Shown one piece after another: positions 11,511-23,993 of a DNA stretch of 64,000 nt. The notes beneath the pieces are model-generated. The model saw only the letters and a program-made list of their open reading frames with translations, was not told the origin of the DNA and ran no database searches. Each line of letters begins with the position of its first letter. Within the stretch, counting starts at the first letter, position 1. Position numbers and translations under genes: made by a program. The DNA is from Hofstenia miamia (taxonomy: Eukaryota > Xenacoelomorpha > Acoela), in contig SCFE01000084.1 in assembly GCA_004352715.1 (NCBI GenBank), positions 1,696,856-1,760,855 of the forward strand. The letters are read 5' to 3'.

Positions 11511-12569
11511 GTGCACAGACAAATTAGGTTACCACAAAGAATCAATGGGGAAAGTGAAGCACAGACTCATCAATGCATCAGCAGATTATTTGGATACTAA
11601 AGATTGAAGACACTGTTTTCTTATATATTTATTATTGGTGATTAACACACAGAGAAATTAACTGCCATATGAATAAATCCTGGGGAGGAACTTCCTAAAA
11701 AGTCACAACTGCATAGTCAATTTTCAGAACAAAACTATTAGAGTCCAGGAAGAAGTGTTATCAACATCAAGCAAGATTAAAGCTGAAGTGACAATCTGTT
11801 TCACACTTAAAAGAAATTTGCAACTGTTCTTGAACCAATGGAAATGCAATGAAATGCAGATTAAAGACAAGGACAAAGACAATGTAATGACATATTATCA
11901 GGGACAAAATTCAAATTTTTACCACACAATGAATATGAGGAACTGCCAGAAATTTGTCAAGAGAAACGGATAGCCTGTAATGCCAATAACAATCAAAGAG
12001 GAGACTAAAAAAAGATAAAATAATACAAAAACAGCAACCAATAGGATGGTAGAAGAAATAAGGAAGAAAGAAAAAAACTCCAAGATGCTCATCAGTAAGG
12101 AGGCAAACTCTTTTTTTAGAAGATCCAAGTGGAAAATCAATAACAGAGGATTGCTCTATATGGAGGGCCAAAATTCACAAATACCTATACACAAATACTA
12201 AAAAAGGACATCTTGGCAAAAACAAATAGAGATGACACTTAATATAAAACTCATAATGATATGAATATGAAAAGTATTTAAAGACATCACTAACAAATCA
12301 CAGAATGAATGCTCAATAACTAACTCAATTTCCTGAAGCAGAACATCCATTAGAGGTATTCACAACATCAACAAATGAGATAGTACACATCAACATTGAA
12401 ACATTAACAAAGAACAAATCAGCTATCAACATCTGTTAGTAATGACTATTTTACAATATACTGTAGAGTAATGCTACTTGACTCAAACCCTAAATTAGTT
12501 GTAGAGAAGATAGTCATAAGGAATGGATTCTGAAGCTCTGCCTGATGGAAAAGAAAATAAAGGACAGAA

Positions 12570-13107
12570 GAGTACAATTTGAGAGTAAAACTCCTTAAGG
12601 AGCTGAAAAAGTTGCTTGAATTTGAACACAGAAAGACAACCACATACCATCCACAAGCAAATGGAGCAGCAGAGAGACTAAACCAAACATTGATTAAACT
12701 CATCAAAGTAATGACTTCCTAAGTAGGATGATGACAAGAGAGACAGCTGATGGATAATCAAATAATTTTATAACAGCTCAGTGCATTTGACAACAGGGAT
12801 AACACTCTTTAGGACAATGTTCAGAAGAGAGGCATCAACACCTTTTTCAATACAGCACACAAATTACTATAAAGACATTGATGACAAAAACATCAAGATA
12901 TCAAAAAGCCAGATCACAGAGTTCTACAAAACAATGTGCCTCAACAAGAAGAGATCAGCCATATTACAAGAAAGGATCTTCAAAAAAATTTATGGCAAAC
13001 CACACAAAGTGGGTGACCTAGTATATGCATACACATTTGAGAAGGCAAACAATGTGAATCAAGCTAAAAAAACTGAGATTGCTCTGACAGGGCTATCATG
13101 GTATTAG
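12570..13107 (+). pseudogene. Gypsy integrase fragment, frameshifted
   Basis: The stretch at about 12590-12720 encodes EHRKTTTYHPQANGAAERLN, the conserved end of the retroviral-type integrase core (consensus T-x-Y-H-P-Q-x-N-G-x-x-E-R). After a frame change, the ORF at 12781-13107 contains TTGITLFRTMFRREASTPF, matching the region that follows the core in Ty3/gypsy integrases, and later GKPHKVGDLVYAY, resembling the C-terminal GD-V motif. Together they identify the family well. Frameshifts and internal stops make it non-functional. Confidence 0.75.
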
Positions 13108-13175
13108 TAGTGGATTATAGCAAGGTCCTTATCACAAAATAATGTAATTGATGATTTATGGATATTGAAAGGGGG

Positions 13176-15590
13176 TGTTGCCATCAATAATTACTTACTC
13201 ATTCTTTAATGACTCTGTGATATTTACAGGGGCTAATTTATTTTATAATGATTTATAAACATGTATTTGCTATAATGACTCATTTATTTATGGAGTATGG
13301 GGAGAAATTTAGTTTGCATGTTTTCCTTGTTTATTAATATACATGACATTGTTAGCTGGGGGTTTACACCATGTTTTTGTGATAATATATTGTTGACCAA
13401 TAATTCTCTTATCCAAAAAAAATTACATGCATTTCTATTGTCTAGCTAGTCTATGTACAACATTAATTTTGTTTTTCACCAATAGATTTCTGTAGAAATT
13501 CTATTATTTTTTACCTAAACACTACATCAATGCATGTGGAAAAAAATTACAAAGTATTGATAAATAAAAAACTTTTTAAAAATGATGACATGGAGCTCAA
13601 GAGTGGCAATATGGTAAATCATATTGTATTACAATTTAGTAATTGTAATTTGTTTTTACTATTTTCTACATGTACTAGTTTTATTCAATATACCAATAAA
13701 TTTATAATAAATAGACAATAAAATAAAAAATCAATTATTAATACTACAGTGGTTTTACAACAAATTATACCTAGTGGAGTATTCATTTGCTTCACAAATT
13801 TATAATAGTACTTTATACACTCCGTAGAATTTCCCATGGTTTGTGGAAATTGAGAATCATGATCAAGCAAACTTTCTGGAAATTGAAAGATTAATCAACT
13901 TAAAAACTCACAGTTCATTCTATCAAATGCCCAAAACACAGTTGCCTTTCTGTACAATAAATTCAGAGATTCAATAAAATTAATCATTTCTTCTTTTGTG
14001 AAGTTTCCTTTTGTAAAGGCAGTGTGATGAAAATTACATTATACCAGTTGAAGGGAGAGACAAGAAAACAATTTTTCTGAATGCCATACTGTGATGACAA
14101 AATTTTTCTTCCAACAAATTTATTAGTCTCTTAATGTAGTAAATACTGTTGTAAGTGTTTCTTTGTACTTCAAAAAACACATTAGATTTCAAACAAGATG
14201 TCATGGCTGATGAAATAAGCAGCTGTACAATTAGAAAACTAGCAAGAAAGTGATTAATAATTTGATAAAGCACATCAATTGCTTAGCATTAAAAATTAAA
14301 GCAATTTTGGTAAATATTTTACATTAGAATATTTGCTTTACAAACAATTTTGTTCTACTTGCTTTTGTTAAATGATAAATCATTATGTTACTGTTTTTGA
14401 TATTTTGTTTCAATTGCCATATTAAATGAATATTAATAGAAATTAAATTTGATGGGAATATTTTATTAACTATCAATTTTTGTTTTGTTTGGAAAAATAA
14501 TTTACAATTTTATGTTTGACCAAAAGTGTGAAACACAATTTGAACCAACTTCTAAAAATGTGGTTTTGTTATTTATCAATTGATTTGCATTTATATTTTG
14601 TGGAGAATGTGGTTTTATATAACATTTTTGTTTTTATCTTTGAATGCTAATATGAATTTTCCTTAATGATTTGATATCTTAAACATGTAATTGTAAAAAA
14701 TGCTTTTGCATATATTTAATATTTGAGATTGTAACTTTCAGTGATAACATGTTATGCCTGTTACAAGTAGAAACATTTAAATACTATGTATACTATCATA
14801 ATTCAGAAAAATTACATTGTTTTGACAAATTTGATAAGTGCTTTGGTTTTGGAGTTTTACTAACTATTGGATAAGAAAATGCATTTAACAAGCTGGTAGA
14901 TTGCAAAATGACAATGTTTTAGAATTATTTATGTTTATTGAACCATTTTCTAGAGATATTCATTAACCATGTTAAAATAATGATTAAAATAATGGTTGGG
15001 TTAATATAAACACTTAGTATTCTACATGTTTAAAATAATGCAAGGTATGAAACATAGGAATAGGGAGATTTATTTAGACTATTTACAAAACATTACTTTT
15101 GTGTAAAAGACAGTTTTATTTATCATTGTTTTTAATATGGGTCACCTGGCCCCTGATTAGAAGGCATGAAGGTATTTTGATAAATTTACTCAAAGTTTGG
15201 ATTTCAAGACTCTAACACTAGAACTTCCATACCCAAGATTATTTTAAGCAAAGTAAATTAAATTCAACCACACTATTTAATCTACATAAAGCTTTTTTAT
15301 TAAATTGCAAACCAAGTTGACATTTCCAGGGTAGTTGTGGTTTTTAATCCATTATTATTAACAGATTGAGTTTAATCTCTCTCTTAACATTTATAAACTA
15401 AATTCTACACCAATGCTTAAAATTTCCTCTCTAGTTGGAACTCACAATTTTTTTTGAGATTATGTGAGCTAATCTTGATAAATATTCAGTCAACATTTCT
15501 TTGATGAACAAATATGTAAGCATTATTTTCATACTTTGTATTTCATCTAATAGCATATTATTCATTTATTGTTTTTCTGTATTTACTAAA
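13176..15590. other. Non-coding, CpG-poor AT-rich stretch
   Basis: No exon or element ORF is supported. The first few hundred bases may be a 3' LTR relic. CpG dinucleotides are almost absent from about 11.5 to 16.1 kb. Confidence 0.45.
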
Positions 15591-15599
15591 CAATTGCTC

Positions 15600-15790
15600 T
15601 AGCTTTAACTTATCATCTGATGATGAGCAAGCAAATTCACCCATGATGGAATTTGAAGAATGGTCTTAAAATTTCAAGGAGTAAATGGATCAGGTCATGG
15701 TGAACTATGACTAAGAAAAATGTCAAAATGGAACCAGTACTAGCAGTGCAAACACCTCAAATGCTACCCCCAACCTCTACAACCAGCAAT
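15600..15790 (+). pseudogene. Protein-like broken exon, unrecognised
   Basis: After a possible acceptor (ATTGCTCTAG), one frame reads FNLSSDDEQANSPMMEFEEW and then stops. Other short open pieces follow, including GTSTSSANTSNATPNLYNQQ near 15740. The composition (acidic, Ser/Thr/Asn/Gln-rich) is far from random translation of AT-rich DNA and resembles a low-complexity region of a regulatory protein. Two or three stops break it. I do not recognise the family; a decayed exon or retrocopy is the simplest reading. Confidence 0.25.
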
Positions 15791-16118
15791 ATTATCACAT
15801 GAGTTTTTCTTGTTATTTGAAAATTTATCTATGATATTTTTTCTGCTTAAGACATATAATTATGTGTAAATTTTGTTAAAATGTCAAAATGAACAAATAT
15901 TTGTTCAAAAGAGTGAATATACAGTTGTTTTTGTTTATAGAAATGCAAAATTGATATTTTAATCCCCTCTAAATAATGGAAAATGTTGGTTCTTCATACA
16001 CAACTCTTTTAGCTTAACATCATATTAAATAATCAAACTGTAATAAGAAATTAATTTCTGTAATTAGAAATTTCTTTATCAATCATTACAATTAAACTGA
16101 ATCTATTTATAGTTACTT

Positions 16119-17239
16119 GAAGAAGTACTCATCAATTACAATTTTCAAATCATTCATCTGCCAATATGTTGGCTAAAAATAATGGAAGCAAATTTGCCCT
16201 CTTTGTTTCGTCAAAATGAATAGTATCAACAAATACGAATTTGTAATCACTTGTGTAGCATCATCCACATAACTCTAAAATAAGCTGCAAAACGTTGAGC
16301 AGAAGGGATTAAGATCAAAGGAAAGATGATTAAAAATGTTGTAATCAAATCAATTAGAATTATTTAAGATTTATTTGTATTATGCAACTAAGAAACAATA
16401 TGTGTCAAAAAAAAGATATTTGTATCTGTTGATNGAGTTATCATATAGTCATTGTTGTAAAATTTTAATCCTAACCATGATGTACCTGAAATATATTTTT
16501 GCTTAAGAAAGATTTTTAAACACTTTATAAAAGGTTTCAATTTTTCAATGATTTTAATTTCTTTGAGAGTGAATTCCAGGTATGAATTGCGATATTAATG
16601 AAAGATTTCTTCAAAACTTTTTTTCTTGTACTTAACACATGTAAAAATGTTAGATCTTGAATTCTGTTTATGCGGAAAACCCCGGGAATTTAATTGAATT
16701 ATAAGGCGGTAGATTTTTTACTAGTTTGAAAAATGTTAGCAAGGTTTTCAAAATGACGAGTTGTTTTGGAAAGAGAATTGACCTAGAAATGTAATGTTTA
16801 GTTTTCAATGAATTTTTTGCTGAGATATTCAGTGCCTATTTTAATTGAATGTCAAGTTTTCTATAAAGCACATCACTTAGATCAGTAAATATAATGTTTG
16901 CATAACTAAGGTGGCTCATGATANGAAGAAGTACTCATCAATTACAATTTTCAAATCATTCATCTGCCAATATGTTGGCTAAAAATAATGGAAGCAAATT
17001 TGCCCTCTTTGTTTGGTCAAAATGAATAGTATCAACAAATACGAATTTGTAATCACTTGTGTAGCATCATCCACATAACTCTAAAATAAGCTGCAAAACG
17101 TTGAGCAGAAGGGATTAAGATCAAAGGAAAGATGATTAAAAATGTTGTAATCAAATCAATTAGAATTATTTAAGATTTATTTGTATTATGCAACTAAGAA
17201 ACAATATGTGTCAAAAAAAAGATATTTGTATCTGTTGAT
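16119..17239. repeat. Direct duplication bracketed by single Ns
   Basis: Bases 16119-16433 recur almost identically at 16925-17239 (one difference noticed, near 16207). A single N stands at the end of the first copy (16434) and directly before the second (16924). The 489 bases between are unrelated to the flanks. The pattern looks like a gap-filled scaffold join or a haplotype-specific insertion rather than a true tandem duplication. Confidence 0.8.
16435..16923 (-). mobile_element. LINE 3' end fragment
   Basis: Read on the - strand, the segment translates in shifting frames to a CR1/Jockey-like reverse transcriptase tail: a LTFLHVLSTRKKSFEE-type stretch, then a W-N-S-L-like segment and a lysine-rich FIKCLKIF end. 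It is short and decayed, and lies entirely between the two single Ns. Confidence 0.4.
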
Positions 17240-18160
17240 AAAAATACTTTTGACTAAATGACGCTTTCATTATTTTCAGCTGCCATCTTGGCAGAAGTTT
17301 AAAATTGAATCAACAGGTACTTCTTTTGGATTTATTATAAATAGATTGAAAACCATTGTAAGAATTTGATAAAGAATTTTACTTGGAATTCTTATTTTGT
17401 TTCATATTAACAGTTTGATTATTTAATAAGATGTTGAGCTAATCAAGCAGTGCTTAGTAGTGGTCTGGATCCATCACAGGGAATGATTCTAGGGTCTCTG
17501 TGCCAGATCACAAAAGTGCAAATAAGTTAGGTATAGGGGTTTTCTCTCAATTAGCTGACTAGCATTTCATTTGTACATGTATTAAAATAATTAATTGTCA
17601 ACAAACAGTTGGATGACCAAACCCTAGGAAATATATTAATACTATTTTAGATCTAAATTGATGACCCATAAATGACCAATAAAGTGACTGTACATGTACT
17701 AAATTATAAATGTAAGTTAGGAAGTTGTTTGAACAAGATATATTTAAATAAGCCAATATATTTTTGGTAATGGCTACATGTAATATTTAATGAACAACTA
17801 GTAACAAGTCAGGTTGCAAATAGATAAAACACTTTCACAAAAGAGAGTTTAAGTCGAATTGTGTTGTGTCTTGGTTAAGCACTGAGCTAAAGTAGGGTAC
17901 ACATAAGCTATATAGATTGAGCTGAGAAGTGGCACTCAACCATCAGATAGAATGGTGAAACTGGATGTGGAGATCCCCTTCAGGCAGATGCCCATCAGAA
18001 GATCATTGCAGAGATTACTGCATGGCTTCTTCACCTAAACAGTGAACAGTTAATTCTAGGTTACATAAGTTAACAGAAGAAACCAGTCAAGCAGTAATAA
18101 CAAGTAAAACCTTACCCACAATAACACAGCTAATGTTATATAGTAACAGTAGATAAACAG
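17240..18160. other. Non-coding stretch, CpG-poor
   Basis: No ORF is supported. The G+C content rises towards 17.9 kb, where the unrecognised element begins. Confidence 0.4.
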
Positions 18161-18168
18161 TGATAATG

Positions 18169-20968
18169 CCTGGTAGAGGATGTTACATTAGATTATCATA
18201 AATATTTATTAAATAATGGGAGAGTCACCCATTTTCAACAACTCAAGAGAACTGTTAAAGATATTAGTAATGTTGTCATCTACCCAAACAGTGAATTTTC
18301 ACTTGTTGATGACAGAGTAAACAAACTTGAGACTTATGATAACCTCACTGAATGTGAGGAAGATGACCTCACTGAGGTCAAGTATGATAGTAACCTTGGT
18401 AATAGTAGCAACATTACTGCTACTCATATTTTGCCTAGAGGTAGAGTTAGGGACCAAGAGTATTTAAACCATTTAAATACCCAAGATTGGGAACTTAATT
18501 AATCTTTATGTTTAGCAACCAAGCTACATCAGAGGAAATGAACTGAGAACCAGCTGCCTACAAGGAGACAAGTGAGGCAAAGACACAATCTGTGAGATGA
18601 ACAGAGGCAAGATGACACCCCTATTAAGCAGAGGAAAGTGTATCCCAGAAATGAGAAAGGATGCAAGAGGACTTGAGTAGCAGAACACACAACTATTTGG
18701 GGCACCCAATAGTTCCTTGGAAGCATGATTCCCACAATTACTTCGGGTGCCAAATAGCCCCTCAGGAGTGGACCTTACTTGACTACTTGGGGCACAAATG
18801 GCCCCTCAGGAATCTGAGGAGTCTAGTAAGTACAGAGTGAATTTTGCTAATATTAGTGCTATTGCACAACTGTCCAACAGTGACTTAAACACCCCTTCTA
18901 GCCCCAGTCCTTTGTCACATGTGTCCACTATTGTAAGATCCCATTGGAATGAAGAACACAGAAGGTAGGAAACAAGATATTACACTCTTATTTTATTGCT
19001 GCCCCTAAGGCTATCAGTTTTGTGCATGACAATTTGTTGGAGGAGATGAAAAACAAGTTGTGGTGGACCTTCAACAGTAAGTCACTCAGTTGCTCTGTAG
19101 ACTATCCCATTCATCATTGATGCAGAGCATAGGCCTAAAATTAACACTATTATCTGTTATGATTCCAAGATGCATGGCAGGCTCAAAAGGCCATATTGGT
19201 GCAGTACAGTCCACACTATGTATGATGAGGACTTTAACCTCACTCATCTTTGTCCATTTTTAAACAGTAAGAAGGAGATCAAGAAGTTCAAATGTGTTAA
19301 CATTGATTTTGACAACCTGCTAGTTATTTACTTTTTCTGTGTTGGTGAAGTGAATCACCCAAAAATAATGGAGAAGATTGAGATCACCTATAGGTTGGCA
19401 AAGGTTGAACACATCAGGCTAGCAATGTTTCTCAAGGAGGACTACCAAGATGATGTCCCTGACCCAGTTGAGAGTCTCCATTTCAGAATGGAAAATTTCA
19501 CAATCCTTCACACCAACTACTATTGTCCCATTAGCATGTATCAGTCAGGCATTAATTTGGTTACCAAACTAATTTACACAGACTTGTTCCTCTGCAAGAA
19601 GATCTCATGCACTATCTTGCCATTGACACTAGACTTATAATCAATGCAGCCATTCATGTGCAAATGCTGGAATCTATCAACATTAATTTGCAAAGCCTTC
19701 CATTAGTCACTGACATGCACATCAGTTTTGCCTTTTCACAGAGCTCCACCACATTGGTGGAAATTGATGAAGTATTTACAAACCTTAAGGCAGATAGAAA
19801 CCCTGAGTGCATTTGTCCCACTATTAATATCAGCAGCCCAATGTCACAGTACTCCCACTCTGTTGAGCATCTCTTAATGGAATTATGCATTTCATACACT
19901 TCACAGGATTGGCAAAATTACACTGAAAAGCTCTTTGCAGAAAATTTTGCACCACCCATCCAGTCACATGGAGCAGTCTGGGTCCTAGCTATTTTTCTCA
20001 CACAAGACCTGCATCTACAGCTACCTCTCAATCATAGCATAAAGGAACAGCTAGCCAGAAAATGCACACATGAGATCTCGATTTGTCTGGCCACTTGGAA
20101 GATAAAAAATTGGCTCCTACACTTGTGCACCCTACCATTGTCTCCAGGAAAAATGAAGAAAGCAATGGAATGCTTCAAAAAGTACTATGCTAGACTCATC
20201 AGAGCCAGCAGCCCCCTTTGCCACCTTCCACCTCAGATGATTGTAGACTGTCTCAGTGTTGCTTAGGCTGACTTAAACATCTTTTTAAAGATATTACAGA
20301 AGTACATATTAGGAGCAACTTCAGAGACCAAGTTTCCTTCCATCAAATCAGAGTACATGCTGCTCTGCACTAACTGTTTAATCTGCCACAAGCCTGGCTC
20401 CACCCAACAGTTTCTGAAAATGGTTAACCACTACAATGTCCACAGGAAAATGGAAATTCTCTTCAACTTGGAGAAGTTTAATTATCCTGAGAGTGGCTAC
20501 AGTAAGATTGCTGAGACATGAAGACAAGCAGCATGAGATGGTGAGATAATTCCCATCACAGTCATTGAGCAGACCATGAAAACTCTAGAGCAGTTCTACT
20601 GCAAGGAAGAACTTTTGTCTTCTTCCCCCATTGTGGTGTCCCTGAGTATGCAAGCTCTCATCAAGGCCATCAATCTACAAAAGTTCACAGGTGTCACCAG
20701 CAATTCTGTGCATATTCCCACTTGGTCTATCACCAAGGATGAATGTATCCTAATGATTAAACACCACCTGGATGAATTCACTGACAAGCTCTCCTTTGCT
20801 AGCTGTGTTATTGAAAGCAACTGTTATAAAGATGTACTGGGTCTCACAAAATGGTGCCTTATGGAAATGTTCACCAAAGAAGAGCTGGTTCTCCTACAAT
20901 TGCCAAAGCGCCATATAGTCCCTTCAAAAGTATGGGTTGGTTCTTTTTATAAACATATGAAATCTTGA
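18169..20968 (+). pseudogene. Unrecognised large protein, broken into several frames
   Basis: Five or more long open pieces follow one another on the + strand: 18169-18501 (about 110 codons, acidic, no ATG), 18798-18967, 18973-19110, 19110-19640 and 19607-20516 (with a stop at 20264), then 20534-20968. Together they cover about 800 codons, unusual for this AT-rich window, with balanced amino-acid composition. A possible zinc-binding cluster LLCTNCLICHKPG lies near 20355. I see no reverse transcriptase, DDE, integrase, helicase or polymerase motif, and no splice sites at the breaks, so frameshifts are more likely than introns. It may be a decayed domesticated gene or the main ORF of an unclassified mobile or virus-derived element. 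Function unknown. Confidence 0.5.
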
Positions 20969-21337
20969 AACCAACATAGGGAACCTTGAGATTGACATAG
21001 CAAATCATTATGACAATATGAACAAAAATTAGCATGAATGAGGTATGAAGATTAATAACATTAGATGGGTCATTTAAAATTGTCTCATGTGTACATTAAA
21101 ATATTTATTTGAGTTTTTGTTATGAAATCAAGTACAAAATTTTATCATTTTGTCTAGATTACAACTCAATAAACAACTGCTAAAACTAAATTTTGATGTC
21201 ACTTTTGATATAATTGATATGTATACCTCATTCATGCTAAATTTTTTGTTGATATTGTCATAACGATTTGCTATGTCGATCTCAAGGTTCCCTTTGTTGG
21301 TTTCAAGATTTCGTATGTTGATAAAAAGTACCAACTA
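20933..21337. repeat. Foldback: 112-bp inverted arms
   Basis: Bases 20933-21044 match the complement of 21226-21337 with about one change in eight to ten (shared core TAGCATGAATGAGGTAT). The loop is about 180 bases. The left arm overlaps the last codons of the unrecognised ORF. This may be the terminal region of that element or a separate foldback MITE inserted at its end. Confidence 0.75.
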
Positions 21338-22320
21338 AAAGTACGATATTTGGCGAAATGTATTTTTGCAAGTTTACCCATCGTGAAAATTTTGATATTA
21401 TCGAATTTGCTCTTGAAGAAAATATGTTTTACACTAATACATAAATAGACTCTGAAAGAATGTATTTTTTTGCAGTTGTGTGTGATCTAGGGTATTAATA
21501 TAGCAGCCCGTTTGCCCCACAAGTGAGATATTAAAATATAAGATCAGTAAATTTCACTATATTGAATCCGGATCTTTTGAATTATTCCCGAAATGTTGCA
21601 CTATGATGGCTGACAATTCCGAGAGTAGTTTAATAGAAAAATATTGTTCTGAGAATCTCTATATGCGTACTTTAAGTTGAAATTTTTATCGTTTACAAGC
21701 AATAAAAGTGTCAAATTCAATAAATTTATCGCTATTTAGTAAATTTAGTAATATTGCGCAGCAATTTTGCTTTATACAATGTAATTGTATCATCTGACCG
21801 ATTAAATCGTTGTTCGGTGTTCTAAACACTCAACTTTTACTAATTTTATAGAATGAAATCAATAAAAATAGGTTATATAACTTTAATTATTAAAAAAATA
21901 TTTTTAAGCTTTGCATGACATTAATTGAAAAATTCTTGGTAGTTTGAATAGCTCATTGACCAAATGACTCCATTCTTGTACATTACAGCATAGTAACACA
22001 AACAAAAAATTTAATTCCAAATCCACCATTTGTCGTTGAACTTACAATCTCATTATTATTGGTAACATACGCATGTGTAAATACACATGCCATTATGATT
22101 TCGAACGCCGCGTTTTCTGAAATCATATGTTTAATAGATGTTGTAATCTTATAAAGTCCCTTGATGCGATGCGGAAACAATTGCATTTCTACTTAGCTTT
22201 CTCCAATACAAATTAATCTTAAAATGTGGATAGTTAAGTTACAACTAACAATTTGAAAGTTTTAACTATTAAATATCAGATGAAAAAAATTAAGAATTTC
22301 ATAATTGGAGTAAAACATAT

Positions 22321-22325
<5 letters not shown>

Positions 22326-22356
<31 letters not shown>
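22326..22356. repeat. (TA)n microsatellite
   Basis: Uninterrupted TA dinucleotides, about 15 units. Confidence 0.95.
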
Positions 22357-22359
<3 letters not shown>

Positions 22360-23439
22360 GTAATATGTATTTATTTAAAGTAGATTTAGTATTTTAGGTA
22401 GTAGTTCAAACCTAGCCATTAATACAAACAAACATGTCTTTTCTCAATAGTTTAATAGCCTTTATGTAGCACGAAAAATTATTGAACTCTATCATTGTTT
22501 TGTAATAACTAATATTTTCCAAATATCATTTCAAAACTATATATAAATTCCATTTCTGCATGCTGCATACAATAAGTCTGCAAAAATATGCAATATATAC
22601 AATGTACATACATACATATTTACAAAAATGGTAGTACACGCAACAAGACCAAAACAGATATTTAATAAAGCTGAAAATTTACACATTAAATCATGCAAAA
22701 CAGTTTAAACAATATAATTAAAAAACAATAATCAAGCGGGTAAATAAATGCTGTTATCTTCATATTGAGTGCACTGCTTTCAACTCATGATAATAAACGC
22801 GATGGTTTTTATCAGTTGTGATTGAATCATGACCTTCTTTAGAAATCATGAACTGTTTAGTTAAGCACTGTGCAGTCTATTAAAATCAATCATTCCGTAT
22901 TATTAATGATCTGGCTTGGATATGACCTCAATATTTTTTTTCACATTTATGACTTTTTTGAGAGGCATATTCTCCTTGTTCTTCCCTTGTTACACCAATG
23001 ATGCTATTTAAAAAACAATAAAAAATTTTGAGATTAAATTCAGTATCAGTTATATATTTTAGGGTATACTTTTAAAAGTCGGGCCGATTAAATCGTGTAG
23101 TTAAGACAAGCCTTAACAAATTTTTCTTTCTTAATTGTGGTCAAAGCAATTTTGGTTGCAATGGAACAAAAGAGGACAGTTTAATGCCAATAAAGAAATT
23201 TCACGTAAGATAAAGACTTGATTTAAGCCAAAACTTTCTGGAATTTTTCAAATAAACAGTTATATTTTGTATTTTTTAGTTAAAAATAATTACTTATAAG
23301 CTATAATGCTTTAATACTCACCGCGTGCTGCCGCGTGCTATGAATTTGGTTAATTATGTAAAATTATCGGTCTATATATTGATTATAATTTAAACTCTTT
23401 ATGTAATTTATTGCATTTCTCATTGTTTTTTACCCTAGA

Positions 23440-23520
23440 TTCGTGTTCATTTTGTCTGCGTGTTCCGCGTCTACGTGTGTCGGTTTTCTACAAGTTCGCC
23501 GTGTTACGCTTTCCAAAATT
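23440..23520 (+). promoter_or_regulatory. Possible HSDL2 promoter or 5' leader exon
   Basis: A short patch with about ten CpGs (TCTGCGTGTTCCGCGTCTACGT and following) stands out in AT-rich DNA about 500 bases upstream of the first coding exon. That exon is preceded by a splice acceptor (TTTTCTAG at 23986-23993) only two bases before the ATG, so a separate leader exon must exist upstream. This patch is a natural candidate. No transcription start can be proved. Confidence 0.3.
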
Positions 23521-23993
23521 AAAGAAAATTTCAAATACAACACATTTTATAGGAATTTCAAAAGATGGTAGAGAATGTAGTTTATGTGCTTTGCTATTTT
23601 GAATGCTAGAATATGGTTTTTAGCTCTTTTGTAAAGGATGTACATTAACGGCAGGCAACAGATTTGCATAGCCCTATTTATTACCTAAATAAGCGGTGAA
23701 GACAAAAAGCATGAACGAGTTTTCTTTCCATCCTGGAAAAATGCTAATATTTTTCGAGAGCTGTTATTCTAATTTTAGTTTGTATAAATTTCTTTAATAT
23801 TTTATGGCGAAAAATTTCATTTCTATGAAATTTGCTTTGCATTTAATATTTTATGTCAAAAATTGAAAGCTTTCATGGAGAGAAGCGGTTATTTATTTCG
23901 TTTGGTCATGTTTATAGGAAAGCATTGTAATTTTTTTCAAATTATTAGATATCGTTACATCTTAAGATGCTATTAATAATTTATGTTTTCTAG

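Larger units (their letters stand above)
9064..13175 (+). mobile_element. Decayed Ty3/gypsy retrotransposon
   Basis: The + strand carries, in the correct order, a retropepsin-like stretch (about 11400-11500), a gypsy integrase core end and C-terminal region (about 12570-13107), and a polypurine tract AAAGGGGG at 13168-13175 followed by TGTTG, as expected at a 3' LTR boundary. Reverse transcriptase and RNase H are not recognisable, and gag (expected at 9.1-11.2 kb) has no readable ORF. Many stops and frameshifts and very few CpGs mark it as an old inactive copy. Confidence 0.65.
21340..23990. other. Intergenic, upstream of HSDL2
   Basis: Normal CpG frequency returns here. There is a (TA)n array at 22326-22356 and no supported exon. 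A CpG-bearing patch at about 23440-23515 is described separately. Confidence 0.45.

Noticed and set aside
18176-18200. GTAGAGGATGTTACAT looks like a polypurine tract plus LTR start, and resembles the complement near 31325
   Set aside because: The + strand is open through it as part of the unknown protein, and no paired LTR was found.
23411-23602. 63-codon ORF upstream of HSDL2
   Set aside because: No homology or splice fit. More likely leader or promoter sequence.
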